This document shows positions 34,868-47,399 of a stretch of 64,000 bases of DNA, piece after piece (position 1 is the first letter of the stretch; each line of letters starts with the position of its first letter). This DNA comes from Mactromeris polynyma (taxonomy: Eukaryota; Mollusca; Bivalvia; Venerida; Mactridae). Location of the stretch: assembly GCA_032209605.1 (NCBI GenBank), contig JASFXZ010000003.1, forward strand, positions 7,318,807-7,382,806, written 5' to 3'. Below the pieces are notes generated by a model. That model made no database searches, was not told where the DNA came from, and saw only the letters and a program-made list of their open reading frames with translations. A program made the translations under genes and the position numbers.

Positions 34868-35169
34868 CAAAATAGAAGAACTAATTGTTAATTGTGTATT
34901 CAAAATTTATTGGTTTTATGACATTCTTATTCTGAATCACTAGGAATACCAAGTTCACAGAGAGTTATGGGCATCTTTCTTCTCATAAAAGCAATCTTGC
35001 TTCGAAAATATTACAGGTGTTCTTCTTCTTTGAAGGATGGTTCTCTCTGCAATGTTTGAAAATTAAGTGTGGTATACATAACTTATTGATAGAATCAAAA
35101 TAAAATTTGCTTAGGTAACGTGTAGGTGCTGACACAGGGCATGAATGATTTGATTCTTATGAAATGATA
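34868..35169. other. 302-bp segment present only in unit A
   Basis: Unit B jumps from GGTTTTATAAGGCCAA directly to GCTAATTGTACATCAC, while unit A has 302 extra bases between. No terminal repeats are seen, so a deletion in B is as likely as an insertion in A. Its minus strand encodes a short coding-like stretch FMRRKMPITLCELGIPSDSE before a stop. Confidence 0.6.
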
Positions 35170-35493
35170 AGCTAATTGTACATCACAATAAAAACATTGA
35201 CTTACCTGCATTCATCGTGTATGTAGTATCTACATTTATTGTAAGGTGTCGTGTGTGAAAGCACGAGAAAATCGGATACCTCCTGTATGTTGAATTATAA
35301 TGGGGTCGTTATAAATGTACTATATTCGTCATTTTTCAATACATTAATCCAATTTAACACCACATGCTATGTACTCGTATATAACGAGATAAAGGCCTTT
35401 GAAATTCCAAATGCAATCAAAATGACATTTTAAAATGACAACAAATTTGCAATTCTATATCGTCTATGATGGAATCATTTTATTTGTTTACAG

Positions 35494-36115
35494 AAAATTA
35501 TGTATGAGCGAAGAAGGCGTTTGCTTTTGATTCGTATAGCTGCTGTTGCTATGCTGCCCCCAGAGCATAAAGAAACCGTGATTCAAGTCCATATTAGCTA
35601 TTTTAGTGGCCCTAGCTAGTGCTCGATTGTGCACCGATTTAGGCACTTTTCTGATGATGTTACAAACAGACTACAGTTTTTTATGCATCTGGAGAAACTC
35701 CCGAAACATTCATCGACCTAGGTACATTATGTTGATATACCTGTGTATAGGGAACATAGTTTATCGGTACGAAATAGGGAATTACTTTTCATGATGTGGT
35801 TCAGAAATTACCCCACTTACAACTTTCTAGCAAACTTCTTTGACATAAGTGTTTCTACTGTATCTGATGAAATATTGTATTCAGTTCCTGTAATGTGCAA
35901 CAAAATCAGTGGTGAGGTAGATTGGCCAAGTATTCAAGAATGGATATCTATGAGAGGCACTTGGAACAAATAACCGGATGCTGTGGGGGCCTTAGATGGC
36001 ACGTCTCGTGAAATTTATCGTCCTGAAAACGAACCTCAAGAGGCATATTCTTCTGGGCACAGAGGTTTTCATGCCATCCACACACAGGTTGTATGTGATA
36101 CCAATCTTAGATGTC
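35494..36115 (+). pseudogene. HARBI1-like (PIF/Harbinger) transposase remnant, unit A
   Basis: An exon-like start after TTTGTTTACAG reads KIMYERRRRLLLIRIAA. After frame breaks the main part reads YREHSLSVRNRELLFMMWFR, LANFFDISVSTVSDEILYSV, then GALDGTSREIYRPENEPQEA and GHRGFHAIHTQVVCDTNLRC. The DGT aspartate is the first acidic catalytic residue of the DDE_Tnp_4 family. A TAA at 35971-35973 interrupts the frame (unit B has TTA). The unit border removes everything after CLIG, so the second Asp and the Glu are missing. Dead. Confidence 0.85.
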
Positions 36116-36479
36116 TTATAGGACTACCTGAGTCAAATATATACAACTGCTTACTCTTTTTAAACAGCGCCGTTTACTTCCCGTTTGCCCATTACATATA
36201 CCGTATGTACACTCAACAAATTTTCTAAACGTCCATGTAATAACATACAACTGTAAGAAAACGGTTTTACATGCCGAATTCAAATTTGGCATTCCAGTAT
36301 TAAACATAGTACTCTATCGACTTTCACAAAGAAAATACCGATTTATCGTCATGGTTGACCACGCGTGACGGTGAGTACGATTTTCAACTTTTGGCACGAG
36401 GATCACTTGTACTATGTAGTAAGCGGTAAAAGTCATTGCAATGCAATCCACGTTGTATGTCAAACACGAAAAACAGAAC

Positions 36480-36695
36480 AGATGCCGACAAAGACCATCG
36501 AAGAAGGCACAAGGGCCGTCGGTATGATCGATGCTGGTACTCCGATTCGACAGATATGACTAACTTTATAAATAAATTAATCAATTCAAATCGACTTTGG
36601 AAAATAATTATAAAAGTATTATTTACCACTTTTTATTAATATTTCAGGTTGCCCGTCTGTTCAATAGGCGTCAAATGTGTACATTTATTTGTGTT
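36480..36695 (+). pseudogene. Tc1/mariner HTH fragment, unit B
   Basis: Same as the unit A fragment at 23,620. After the AG at 36647 it reads VARLFNRRQMC, one residue more family-like than unit A, where a base is missing (CAATGGCG against CAATAGGCG). Non-functional. Confidence 0.6.
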
Positions 36696-37130
36696 CTTTT
36701 TTTCGACGAAGTACCTAGTGGACGTTTAGAAATTTTGTTCAGTGTATATATGTAGGGACTACATGTATCGCTTTATTATAATTAAAATGCGTCCGAGTTT
36801 TTTATCACTATCTTTGTATGGATTTAAGTATTTTGAATTAACACGTGGTCACCCAGTTAAGCAAAGATGTAGTGAGAGCGTGTGTTGATTCCGACAGTTT
36901 TGCTTCAAAGCAGAATTGACCTAATTGTATTTTCTGTTGATTGATTTGATGATTAGCGTCCTTTGCAGAGCCTAGTCACCATTTTTATTTGTCTCCTCTT
37001 TTTCTTATGGTATCCCATATCACATAATTGTACGTATTGAACTTGTTAATCTAGGAGATCAAGTACACAGCATTTTAAGTGCGACTATGATCGAAATATA
37101 AAAAGTTTAAAAATAATACATACAGACGTA

Positions 37131-37410
37131 GCGGATCCGTGGTCCAGTGGTAACGCGCTGGACTAGTAATCCATGGATCGCAGGTTCGAACCCCGCTCCA
37201 CCACTGACAGAACTAACAGTCTTTCGGACGAGACTTTGGAAACCCGAGGTCCCGTGTATGATGCTTTACAACGGGCACGTTAAAGAACCAGGGATGCCTC
37301 TGGAACTGAGACATCTTCTGTATCATGCACTATCCTCCAAATATAAAAAATGACCTACATTCTTCCGGAGGCGTCGCCCATATTGGAAACCGGTGGCGAC
37401 GATAAATAAA
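37131..37410 (+). mobile_element. tRNA-derived SINE, full length, unit B
   Basis: Orthologue by duplication of the 24,219 copy. The B-box is GGTTCGAACC and the anticodon-arm context is GCTGGACTAGTAATCC. Confidence 0.88.
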
Positions 37411-37696
37411 TGCCAGTGCAATCATACATACAGTGATACAATTAACATCTCCAGGAGTAACCTGGTACAATCCTGTAGGTGCAAGAAAATGCCGTAATAC
37501 GATTCTTCGTCAGGTTTGTGATAATAATAATAAACTTTATTTATTGAAGGTAACTCTTTAATATATGCTCATAAGACATACTTAAACTTATCTCACAAGA
37601 GTCTTTCATACATGCATAAATTATTACAAAAAGAAAAACAAAGAATAAAATAATAAATCATAACAAGTCATTTTCAAAATCTTCAGTAACAATATA

Positions 37697-38605
37697 CATA
37701 TACATGTATGTATGATAGAGAGATTACATTGTTACATATATGTATGATAGAGAGATTAAATTGTTACATATATGTATGATAGAGAGATTAAATTGTTACA
37801 TATATGTATGATAGAGAGATTAAATTATTACAGATATGTATGATAGAGAGATTAAATTATTACATATATGTATGATAGAGAGATTAAATTGTTACATATA
37901 TGTATGATAGAGAGATTAAATTGCTACATATATGTATGATAGAGAGATTAAATTGTTACATATATGTATGATAGAGAGATTAAATTGTTACATATATGTA
38001 TGATAGAGAGATTAAATTGTTACATATATGTATGATAGAGAGATTAAATTGTTACATATATGTATGCTAGAGAGATTAAATTGTTACATATATGTATGAT
38101 ATAGAGAGATTAAATTGTTACATAATTATATGTATGATAGAGAGATCAAATTGTTACATGTATGTATGATAGAGAGATTAAATTGTTACATATATGTATG
38201 ATATAGAGAGATTAAATTGTTACATAATTATATGTATGATAGAGAGATCAAATTGTTACATGTATGTATGATAGAGAGATTAAATTGTTACATGTATGTA
38301 TGATAGAGAGATCAAATTGTTACATGTATGTATGATAGAGAGATTAAATTGTTACATATATGTATGATAGAGAGATTAAATTGTTACATATATGTATGCT
38401 AGAGAGATTAAATTGTTACATATATGTATGATATAGAGAGATTAAATTGTTACATAATTATATGTATGATAGAGAGATCAAATTGTTACATGTATGTATG
38501 ATAGAGAGATTAAATTGTTACATGTATGTATGATAGAGAGATTAAATTGTTACATGTATGTATGAAAGAGAGATTAAATTGTTACATGTATGTATGATAG
38601 AGAGG
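37697..38605. repeat. 32-bp satellite, about 28 copies (unit B)
   Basis: Same unit, mostly with ATATATGTATG. A variant CATAATTATATGTATG recurs three times with a similar set of neighbours, which points to duplication of multi-unit blocks within the array. Confidence 0.95.
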
Positions 38606-39091
38606 AGACTACACATTCGGCACCCAGGAGATGCTAGGGTACACTTTGGGTAAAGTGGTGCAAGGAATGGTTTGAGTAATTTGTAAATTAGTGCATTCTT
38701 AAAGACAATTCCGACTCCCGACGCTGTCAGAGGTTAAAACACTCTCGATATTAAATTGGTGGTAACATTTGTGTTATAGTAACATTAAAGACAATTAACT
38801 ATGGAATAGTTTTGGATTTATTTCACCTGTTTTTGATCTCTTTTATTCTTTCTTCTGTCGTCTTTACGGTATATATAATTATAGCGCAAACGTATTATCA
38901 ATAACGAGGAAGATCTACCAACAATCAAAGTAAGGACTTTATTCAATGTGTGCGTTCTGATCGGGTTTACACATGTGTGAACGCCAAAAAATGGTACTTT
39001 AATCCTATAATCAATCGTTAGTTAAGTTTCTTTTCGTTCAGTAATCTTGGACAAATGACACCCATAATCGACTTAAATACAAAGGTAAATG

Positions 39092-39261
39092 TACAGTAAA
39101 ACCTCACTTTAAAGACCACCTCAATAATAAGACCACCTCTAAATTAAGTCCATTTTCACAGTTATGCTCTTTATTCAACTTCAATATTAAGACCACCTCG
39201 ATAAGAAGACCACTGTTATAGCATCCCAAATGTGGTCTTATTATTGAGTTTTACACTTGTA
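39092..39261. mobile_element. Pogo-like MITE, unit B
   Basis: Copy of 25,887-26,071, with a short deletion of the ATCACTTTTTTCA part. Confidence 0.55.
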
Positions 39262-40201
39262 TGGGTAAAATTTAAGCACCCACAGCTTACAAATGGACCT
39301 TTAAATTAAGTTCCCGTAAATAAACAATTTTAATATTTAAAAAAACCCATTAAATATTGAAAGCTTTACCAAACTCCGTGCAAAAAAAATTATTACAGTT
39401 ATACTCTACGTAATTTCGGGACGCCACTTTGTTCATGTACGGTATATAATCAATACATAGCACGTTCATTCTCAAAGTTAGTCATCCTGTTAGAACAAAC
39501 GGTATTTACCCACAATATCGGTTCAAAATGTAGACGAATTCATGATCAGTTTTGCGTTTTAATAGTTTGTATTTGTTTACACAATATGCTCATAAAATTC
39601 ATGTCACGTAATAAATTACTTCAACCTCACATAAACTTGTTTATAGCATGTACATGTATTGTTAACAAGGAAGTACGGTCCATTAATGTATCAACCATAG
39701 AATACTTACAGCGTTTATGACATTTGCAAATAAAAATGCAAAATGTAAATAGCGTCTCATTGATATCAACGTCAACCGGATGGTCTACTCGAAGTACCGC
39801 CATATTCATCGTCTCAAGAAAATAATACATGTAAAGTCTTCTGATTTTATTATAGATTTGATGAGTGCTTGTATAATGGCTGATTTGTCAGGGATATATC
39901 ATTTGTGTCTTTTTTGGCGAATGAGTTTACCCGAATAGTGGAATATTAATTTATTTTACGATAATATAGAAAACGTGCAGTTTTTGCCTTGGAAGCCCCT
40001 CCCAGGACCTTCAATCCTTCGATTCTCTCTGTGTTCGTCCGACGTTCTAAACAATATCACTGAATAAAGACAAAACATTTAGTGTATGTGTAGGCCCACA
40101 TATAAAGTAAAGGGCGGCAACGGTTTCCATTTATTATATGCAGAAAAGGAGTGCTTTTCTTACAGTCGAAGAAATTAGAAGTTGAATTTTACATTAAATA
40201 G

Positions 40202-41070
40202 ATGAACATTATTTGATGAACAACGATTTGTAATATCGAAGGAACCGCGGGGTAACTCATAGTAGATCTATGCTGACATTTGTTTGCATGCAATATTCAT
40301 GAGCTCGTTAAATTGAATTCGTTTTCAAATTTAAAGCGCATTGCATAACACTGAGTTTGAAGAAATTAAAAAAAAAACATTTAGTAAAATCAGATTTACT
40401 CGTGAACATAGTTGTAGTGTTTCTTTGGTTGTATTGTGTTAAATTTGACCAACATGAGTATCATTCATGCAAAATAAATGAGTAAATTCACATAATGTGC
40501 ACGTATACACATGCAAGAGTTCGTAAGTACATGTAGTAAAGAACATCAACAGGAGTTATAAAAGAGAGAATACGTTGCTACCAGCAACACCACATACACA
40601 AGATAATGCCTCCCCACACATAATCAATGCAACTATATAAATGCTGTCCACCAGTTATGAACACGTTGTTTTGTGTCGTTTTTGTTGTTGGTGCGTGTTG
40701 GTCGCAGAGACCCTGATATCGCAGATTCCTGAGAATAAGGACAATTATATTATAACTCCAATTTTATTTTCAAGTACAATCTTATTGAATTCTGTAAGCT
40801 CGCAGTACAAACTATTCAAACAGCAGACTCATACATAATGATATTGTCAAAGAAACGATATTGTCAAAGAAACACAATTCAATAACAGAATTATAAAAAG
40901 ACATATTTCTAAAATTGATCTGAAATTAATAAAATCACAATCTAACTTTAATGGGTTTTTTTATAAATTAATGCTGATTATAGAGTCAGACAAAACTTCA
41001 CAAAATTTCAAGTGGATGTGATTCGGATAAAGCACTTATATAAATGTACAACTGAGGAAATGAACTAGAA
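40202..41070. other. TLR copy B downstream flank
   Basis: Matches 29,610-30,485 of unit A, with small deletions just 3' of the receptor gene (the ATAAATCAAAATAATTATAG part is missing). No gene. Confidence 0.5.
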
Positions 41071-43302
41071 TTACTTCTCGTCGATATGTTCGGAATTCTG
41101 TTCCACATACGCTATTATATGAGAACAAAGGATATCTAATGTATCATTTTCAGCTTTGAGTGCTTTAACTAAATCGAGGTTTGTCGTGTCTGGCCACATA
41201 AGCCTGACCTTTTCATCATAGACGACACGTAAGAATCCAGTAAGCTTGTCTGAATTACACTTTGAAACAAATAAAGGTATCAAGGGCACTTTTGAGCTTA
41301 GCGCCATTTTCACCTCTAAATTACACCATGCACTGTCTAAAAAGTTTTCTGTCACCACAGCAATAGTCACATGACTTTCTAGAATGGCCATCCTACATAT
41401 CTCATCAATATCAATACCAGCCAGAAAGTGCTTGTCGTAAATTATTATCAACTGTTCTGGATCTCTGTTTGAGAGGCGACTTTTGAGTTTTTCATTTAGG
41501 TTCGAATATATTTTATCAATGACAAAGTCTGAATCACGAGAACTGTACGCAAGAAAAACAACGAACTTAGGCTTCCGGGTTTTCATCTCCAAGTTTGAAA
41601 TTGGAAAGACAACTGATATAGGAGACTGTTGATCTGGCTGGCCGTCCGAATTCCTTTTCCTAAGTCTCCATACTATGATCCCAACAATGATCACTATTAC
41701 AACAGCACCACTCGTGGTTCCAGCAATAATAGGCATGGTACTAGTATCTATTTCGTCCGAGCAAACTTCTTCAATAAACTCAGTTGTCATATCATCTAAT
41801 GTTTTCCATTCATTGTTAAAAAGACAATCAGTATTATCAAACTCTATATTTTCACTCTGAAAAAAATTCAAAAGATGACACTCACAATTTAAAACGTTTC
41901 CTTGTAAGTATACCGTAATATTGGAGTTAACGGACGAGAGATGGTTTATAACTCCAACGTCTATCTTCTTCAGTAGATTATTGGTAAGATCAAGGGATCG
42001 AATTTCATCACATTTGGTCAAGTCAACATTAAATTCCTTAAGGTTATTATTCGAAACATTCAGTACTTCTATAAACTTATTGTCTACAAACATCTCAGAT
42101 GTTATGCTTGTAAGTTCGTTAAATGAAATGTCCAAGTTCGTTAAAAATAAATTCTTCACAAACAAGTTTTTAACATGTTCTGTTGACAATCTATTTAAAT
42201 GAAATCCAGGTATTCGAATTGTCATCAAAGACGGTATGTCGTGGAACATATTAGGTTTTATCACAGGTCCAGGAAATGATATATCCGGGAATGACATGTC
42301 AAATAATTTCAACTGATGATAGCCAAAATATACACCAAGCTGTTTCGAAAATTTACTCCTAGATGACACATAGTTGCCTATATTGTTATGTTCCAAGCAC
42401 ATGTCATTACTTACATTCAGAAAAAGACTATCAAGATCAACGTAACGAAAGATCATCGACCTAAACTTTTCGGGCACTGTCCGAAAACATCCACGTTCGG
42501 AATTTAACTTCACTGGTTGGCATATTTTCTCCGAATTTCTTTTATATAGACCGTTGGGTTCGTCCCATGGCATAATACTGTCGTAACCCCGAGCAAATTT
42601 CGGCCAATGGTCAAGCACTGCCATTGTTATATTTTCCAGTGTTATGAAAGAAGCAATACAGTGCGCATGACCTATAAGGTAGGTTCCAGACACGTTCAAC
42701 ACCTCAAGGTGTGGTAGTAAATAGAACGGGGCTAGGATCAGTGTAAGTCTCGACCAGCTGATGTCTAAAACTGTCAATGAAGTGTTTGTTATGGACTCAA
42801 ACATCACGTATTTAATATGCGCAAGTAGAAGATCTTCAGCATTATGATTACCGCTTATGTTTAACATGTACAGGTAAGGTGAATTCAAAAACTCCAGTCC
42901 TGCTGTAATAGAGTCGTACAGTAGAAATGGATTTCCAGTTACCTCAAGAGTACGTAGTTCTGGCAAATTGCTGAAAGCTCCTGGTGCTATATTGACAACA
43001 TTGCAATGATGCACACGTAAATGTCGGAGTTGGGAGAAATTCGTAAATAAAGTAAACGATATGTTCAGACCCGGTCCGTAGTCTGAGACGTCTATATTTT
43101 CGATTAAAGAATAATTACCAACCAGATAATGTAGAACGTCCACATCCGGTCCATTTAGAATGATTGTAGACATATTACACATAATTCCATCATCGACACA
43201 TTCGCAGATCTCCTGAAGAGCGGGTATTTGGTCTGATGCGCAATTCATGCCCCATGTTAGACATGTACATTGGATAACTATCAAGAAGTAAATGTACAAC
43301 AT
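41071..43302 (-). CDS. Toll-like receptor, copy B (intronless, 743 aa)
   Basis: Same domain order and length as copy A: signal peptide, LRRNT, LRRs, LRRCT, one transmembrane helix, TIR. Open throughout. Changes private to this copy are Q164K, I244M, D267N, M356I, S429T and S711L, the last being the only TIR-domain difference among the three copies. Shared with copy C but not A: E120, L159, V347, N461, Q467, E511, R550. B and C are therefore closer to each other at the protein level. Surroundings match those of copy A, so regulation is probably shared. Confidence 0.95.
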   Translation of the reverse strand: MLYIYFLIVIQCTCLTWGMNCASDQIPALQEICECVDDGIMCNMSTIILNGPDVDVLHYLVGNYSLIENIDVSDYGPGLNISFTLFTNFSQLRHLRVHHCNVVNIAPGAFSNLPELRTLEVTGNPFLLYDSITAGLEFLNSPYLYMLNISGNHNAEDLLLAHIKYVMFESITNTSLTVLDISWSRLTLILAPFYLLPHLEVLNVSGTYLIGHAHCIASFITLENITMAVLDHWPKFARGYDSIMPWDEPNGLYKRNSEKICQPVKLNSERGCFRTVPEKFRSMIFRYVDLDSLFLNVSNDMCLEHNNIGNYVSSRSKFSKQLGVYFGYHQLKLFDMSFPDISFPGPVIKPNMFHDIPSLMTIRIPGFHLNRLSTEHVKNLFVKNLFLTNLDISFNELTSITSEMFVDNKFIEVLNVSNNNLKEFNVDLTKCDEIRSLDLTNNLLKKIDVGVINHLSSVNSNITVYLQGNVLNCECHLLNFFQSENIEFDNTDCLFNNEWKTLDDMTTEFIEEVCSDEIDTSTMPIIAGTTSGAVVIVIIVGIIVWRLRKRNSDGQPDQQSPISVVFPISNLEMKTRKPKFVVFLAYSSRDSDFVIDKIYSNLNEKLKSRLSNRDPEQLIIIYDKHFLAGIDIDEICRMAILESHVTIAVVTENFLDSAWCNLEVKMALSSKVPLIPLFVSKCNSDKLTGFLRVVYDEKVRLMWPDTTNLDLVKALKAENDTLDILCSHIIAYVEQNSEHIDEK

Positions 43303-43792
43303 TATTAATTCCGTAGTATTAGTATGTCATCAACTTGTGTTGTTAAACAGTGAACCATTGAGTATTGTTCAGCTAAACACGTCACCGTTCCTCCAATGTA
43401 TACAGATGTAAATCAGTTTTAACATTGAGTACGTTTTCCACATGTGGTATTTCGATGCAGGTTAACTAGCTATAATGGCATAGTTTATAAACACAGCTAC
43501 TTTAAGTACTTTTTATTGATTTCAAAAGATGTGTTAAATTCAATTTCACGGTTCAATCTATTCACACACAACAAAATGTAACTGGAAGTGTATACATAGC
43601 AGTAAAGGCAATCTCATTGAAATCAACCCCTAACTTTAGCTCAATAACTTTCCGCCGTTAGGATCTGATTACACTCCGTAAAAGGTCACGTTCATATAAA
43701 CTCTATCAAAATAGATATGCGTAACCAGGTGCTCGTTCGTGGTCCAATGAACAGTTTCACCTTACAAAACCGTGTTTGTCGTCTTTCTCAAA

Positions 43793-43930
43793 ATGGCTTT
43801 ATCGTTTATTTGGAGTTTCTGTTTATATTGCTTTTTAATGTCCTTCCTGCCGCTTCCGGTTATAAATATTTCCAAAAACGAAACACCACACAATCAACAC
43901 TTATCAACCAAAGAACGTTGCCGTGTATGA
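43793..43930 (+). CDS. Small ORF with hydrophobic N-terminus, 45 codons (unit B)
   Basis: Same as the unit A ORF but with Trp instead of Arg at residue 7 (MALSFIWSFCLYCFLMSFLP). It has a synonymous change in the Pro codon of NETP. It ends in TGA. Divergent from TLR copy B. Confidence 0.3.
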   Translation: MALSFIWSFCLYCFLMSFLPLPVINISKNETPHNQHLSTKERCRV

Positions 43931-44255
43931 GCAAAGGAGCTTGACTCAATGTTTGGACTAAAATCGAAAAATAAAAATCTCCAGTACTATATATGTATAG
44001 AAAGGACTACAACTCCGAACTCGCCGAAAACCGGATAAGGCTACCGTTATCGTCGATTTCTCTTACAATATACAGGATATCTTAACATGTTGTACATCTC
44101 CATTTAGCTTGATCCCTAACCTATCCAATGGTATATAACACTTTACCCTTATTAAGCAAACCAATGAGAAATCGAGCCATTTGTTAACCAAATCTTGGTG
44201 TTTTTGCTTAGTCGGAAAAGTAGTGGGACACTTGCGTCAACAATGCCTTAAAGAA

Positions 44256-44265
44256 GGGAAATCAC
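44256..44265 (+). promoter_or_regulatory. Possible Rel/NF-kB-type site GGGAAATCAC (unit B)
   Basis: About 950 bp upstream of TLR copy B. The same word is at 33670-33679 and 54001-54010. It fits the loose invertebrate kB pattern GGGAAAnYMM. A ten-base degenerate match is weak evidence on its own. Confidence 0.2.
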
Positions 44266-44695
44266 GTTTAAACTACACAAAGCAGCCATTTGATGATTTG
44301 AATCAATTTTAGTCCAAACACTGAGTCAAGCTCATTTGTGTATGAGATAGGCCTACGGTTGTGCCCAAGGCCGCAGCCATATTGAAATTGACGAAAATAC
44401 GTAATCTGAACGTCTTGGTGATCTACGCTCAAATATAATTTACGGAGATCGACGAATATTCATAACTCTATACCAAAGCATTTTGCAGCCGACGATTTTA
44501 TTGGCTACTGAAAGGTCACAAGAACGTGACCTGTATTGTGCAGTCATCAGATCCAGTTAGCGTATAGAATAGGAGCGTGCGACTGGAGCTGATTTTAATG
44601 AGATTGCAGTAAAGGAAGACTTATTTAATATTGATGACGCACTATTCAAATAATAAATTGCATATAATAAATACAATATGTAGATGACATTCTGC

Positions 44696-44727
44696 CACGG
44701 ACCTATATACTGGTTTATAGGTCCGTG
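44696..44727. repeat. Hairpin CACGGACCTATA...TATAGGTCCGTG (unit B)
   Basis: Identical to the unit A hairpin. Confidence 0.8.
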
Positions 44728-45002
44728 ATTCTGCCAAGCAAAAAATGCTTTATATATACATGTACACTCAACAAAATTCCTAATTGGTCAGTTTATATTG
44801 TATTATTATTTTTCTAATAATGCATGTATTCACACAAAATTTCACATACCGATATTTGAACAGGTAATGCAGCGAATTATCGATTTTTTTAGCCGGCTCG
44901 CGATGAAATTAATCGTATTAGGCGTATTGACGTTTATAGCACGTTTTGCTCGTGCGGGGCATGGACACATATTTGCACGTGTTCGTGTACATTTGTGTCA
45001 TT

Positions 45003-45190
45003 GCTGATGAAAATCCTTTTTGAAAAACATGGTGAGAATGACTGAAGAAGAACGCGCCCGAGCCGTCGGAATGATACAGGCCGGACCTCATTTACGACAG
45101 GTGGGTTTTATTTTTTGAAATTTCATAAGAATATTGACATTATTTGTTTCTCACCATGTTTTGTGTTTTTCAAAAAGGATTTTCATTAGC
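45003..45190 (+). mobile_element. Tc1/mariner HTH exon enclosed by a ~36-bp inverted repeat (unit B)
   Basis: Same structure as 34,399-34,586. The exon-like ORF is 45029-45100, and both arms and the start codon are unchanged. Missing from unit C, which ends before this point. Confidence 0.6.
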
Positions 45191-45798
45191 AATTCGATAA
45201 GGCTTTCGTTATCGATTTATCAATTACATTGGGTATAGGGTGGGAAGGTTGTTTCAATCATGTGATATCATTTTAACTCGCTGTAAATACATGTAGGTTG
45301 TGTACAACGCCCCTATAATCGATTTTCAGGTAAACACGATAATGAAAGAAATAGCGAATTATAGTTTTACTAATAGACATCTAAGATTTATGTGGATACA
45401 GATATGTATACAGATTACGTACAAAACCTGAGGGGCGTATCAACACATTGACTTGACTGGTTTTATAAGGCCAAGCTAATTGTACATCACAATAAAAACA
45501 TTGACTTACCTGCATTCATCGTGTATGTAGTATCTACATTTATTGTAAGGTGTCGTGTGTGAAAGCACGAGAAAATCGGATACCTCCTGTATGTTGAATT
45601 ATAATGGGGTCGTTATAAATGTACTATATTCGTCATTTTTCAATACATTAACCCAATTTAACACCACATGCTATGTACTCGTATATAACGAGATAAAGGC
45701 CTTTGAAATTCCAAATGACAATCAAAATGACATTTTAAAATGACAACAAATTTGCAATTCTATATCGTCTATGATGGAATCATTTTATTTGTTTACAG

Positions 45799-46432
45799 AA
45801 AATTATGTATGAGCGAAGAAGGCGTTTGCTTTTGATTCGTATAGCTGCTGTTGCTATGCTGCCCCCAGAGCATAAAGAAACCGTGATTCAAGTCCATATT
45901 AGCTATTTTAGTGGCCCTAGCTAGTGCTCGATTGTGTACCGATTTAGGCACTTTTCTGATGATGTTACAAACAGACTACAGTTTTTTATGCAACTGGAGA
46001 AACTCCCGAAACATTCATCGACCTAGTTACATTATGTTGATATACCTGTGTATAGGGAACATAGTTTATCGGTACGAAATAGGGAATTACTTTTCATGAT
46101 GTGGTTCAGAAATTACCCCACTTACAACTTTCTAGCAAACTTCTTTGACATAAGTGTTTCTACTGTATCTGATGAAATATTGTATTCAGTTCCTGTAATG
46201 TGCAACAAAATCAGTGGTGAGGTAGATTGGCCAAATATTCAAGAATGGATATCTATGAGAGGCACTTGGAACAAATTACCGGATGCTGTGGGGGCCTTAG
46301 ATGGCACGTCTCGTGAAATTTATCGTCCTGAAAACGAACCTCAAGAGGCATATTCTTCTGGGCACAGAGGTTTTCATGCCATCCACACACAGGTTGTATG
46401 TGATACCAATCTTAGATGTCTTATAGGACTAC
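45799..46432 (+). pseudogene. HARBI1-like (PIF/Harbinger) transposase remnant, unit B
   Basis: As in unit A, but the main frame is open from about 46,027 through GALDGTSREI (Asp codon at 46300-46302) to VVCDTNLRCLIGL. It then runs into unrelated unit C sequence, giving a chimeric tail ESNIYNCLLFLNSAVYFPF. An upstream TAG at 46024 and the frame breaks before it, plus the missing second and third catalytic acids, rule out activity. The truncation point coincides with the duplication border. Confidence 0.85.
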
Positions 46433-46784
46433 TTGAGTCAAATATATACAACTGCTTACTCTTTTTAAACAGCGCCGTTTACTTCCCGTTTGCCCATTAC
46501 ATATACCGTATGTACACTCAACAAATTTTCTAAACGTCCATGTAATAACATACAACTGTAAGAAAACGGTTTTACATGCCGACTTCAAATTTGGCATTCC
46601 AGTATTAAACATAGTACTCTTTCGACTTTCACAAAGAAAATACCGATTTATCGTCATGGTTGACCACGCGTGACGGTGAGTACGATTTTCAACTTTTGGC
46701 ACGAGGATCACTTGTACTATGTAGTAAGCGGTAAAAGTCATTGCAATGCAATCCACGTTGTATGTCAAACACGAAAAACAGAAC

Positions 46785-47000
46785 AGATGCCGACAAAGAC
46801 TATCGAAGAAGGCACAAGGGCCGTCGGTATGATCGATGCTGGTACTCCGATTCGACAGATATGACTAACTTTATAAATAAATTAATCAATTCAAATCGAC
46901 TTTGGAAAATAACTATAAAAGTATTATTTACCACTTTTTATTAATATTTCAGGTTGCCCGTCTGTTCAATACGCGTCAAATGTGTACATTTATTTCTGTT
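46785..47000 (+). pseudogene. Tc1/mariner HTH fragment, unit C
   Basis: Third copy; after the AG at 46952 it reads VARLFNTRQMC. Same AT-for-GT donor as in units A and B, so that change predates the duplication. Confidence 0.6.
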
Positions 47001-47399
47001 CTTTTTTTCGACGAAGTACCTAGTGGACGTTTAGAAATTTATTATAATTAAAATGCGTCCGAGATTTTTATCACTATCTTTGTATGGATTTAAGTATTTT
47101 GAATTAACACGTGGTCACCCAGTTAAGCAAAGATGTAGTGAGAGCGTGTGTTGATTCCGACAGTTTTGCTTCAAAGCAGAATTGACCTAATTGTATTTTC
47201 TGTTGATTGATTTGATGATTAGCGTCCTTTGCAGAGCCTAGTCACCATTTTTATTTGTCTCCTCTTTTTCTTATGGCATCGCATATCACATAATTGTACG
47301 TATCAGTAAACTTGCTAATCTAGGAGATCAAGTACACAGCATTTTAAGTGCGACTATGATCGAAATATAAAAAGTTTAAAAATAATACATACAGACGTA

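Larger units (their letters stand above)
23255..36115. repeat. Tandem segmental duplication, unit A
   Basis: First of three head-to-tail units. It begins at TTATAGGACTA (23255-23265) inside sequence that continues into the transposase-fragment region. It carries a Tc1/mariner fragment, SINE, 32-bp satellite, pogo-like MITE, the 2.6 kb insertion (unique to this unit), TLR copy A, the 45-codon ORF and HARBI1-like remnants. The left border is where homology to units B and C starts; sequence left of it is unrelated. Confidence 0.85.
36116..46420. repeat. Tandem segmental duplication, unit B
   Basis: Homologous over its full length to unit A except for satellite copy number, the missing 27,020-29,609 insertion and a missing segment equivalent to 34,868-35,169. 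It starts at the same TTATAGGACTA (36116-36126), where the HARBI1-like reading frame ends abruptly. Confidence 0.9.

Noticed and set aside
46433..46768. Minus-strand 115-codon ORFs at 23,255-23,602 and 46,421-46,768 as conserved genes
   Set aside because: They overlap the duplication border and transposase remnants, and are interrupted in unit B (36,116-36,307); conservation follows from recent duplication.
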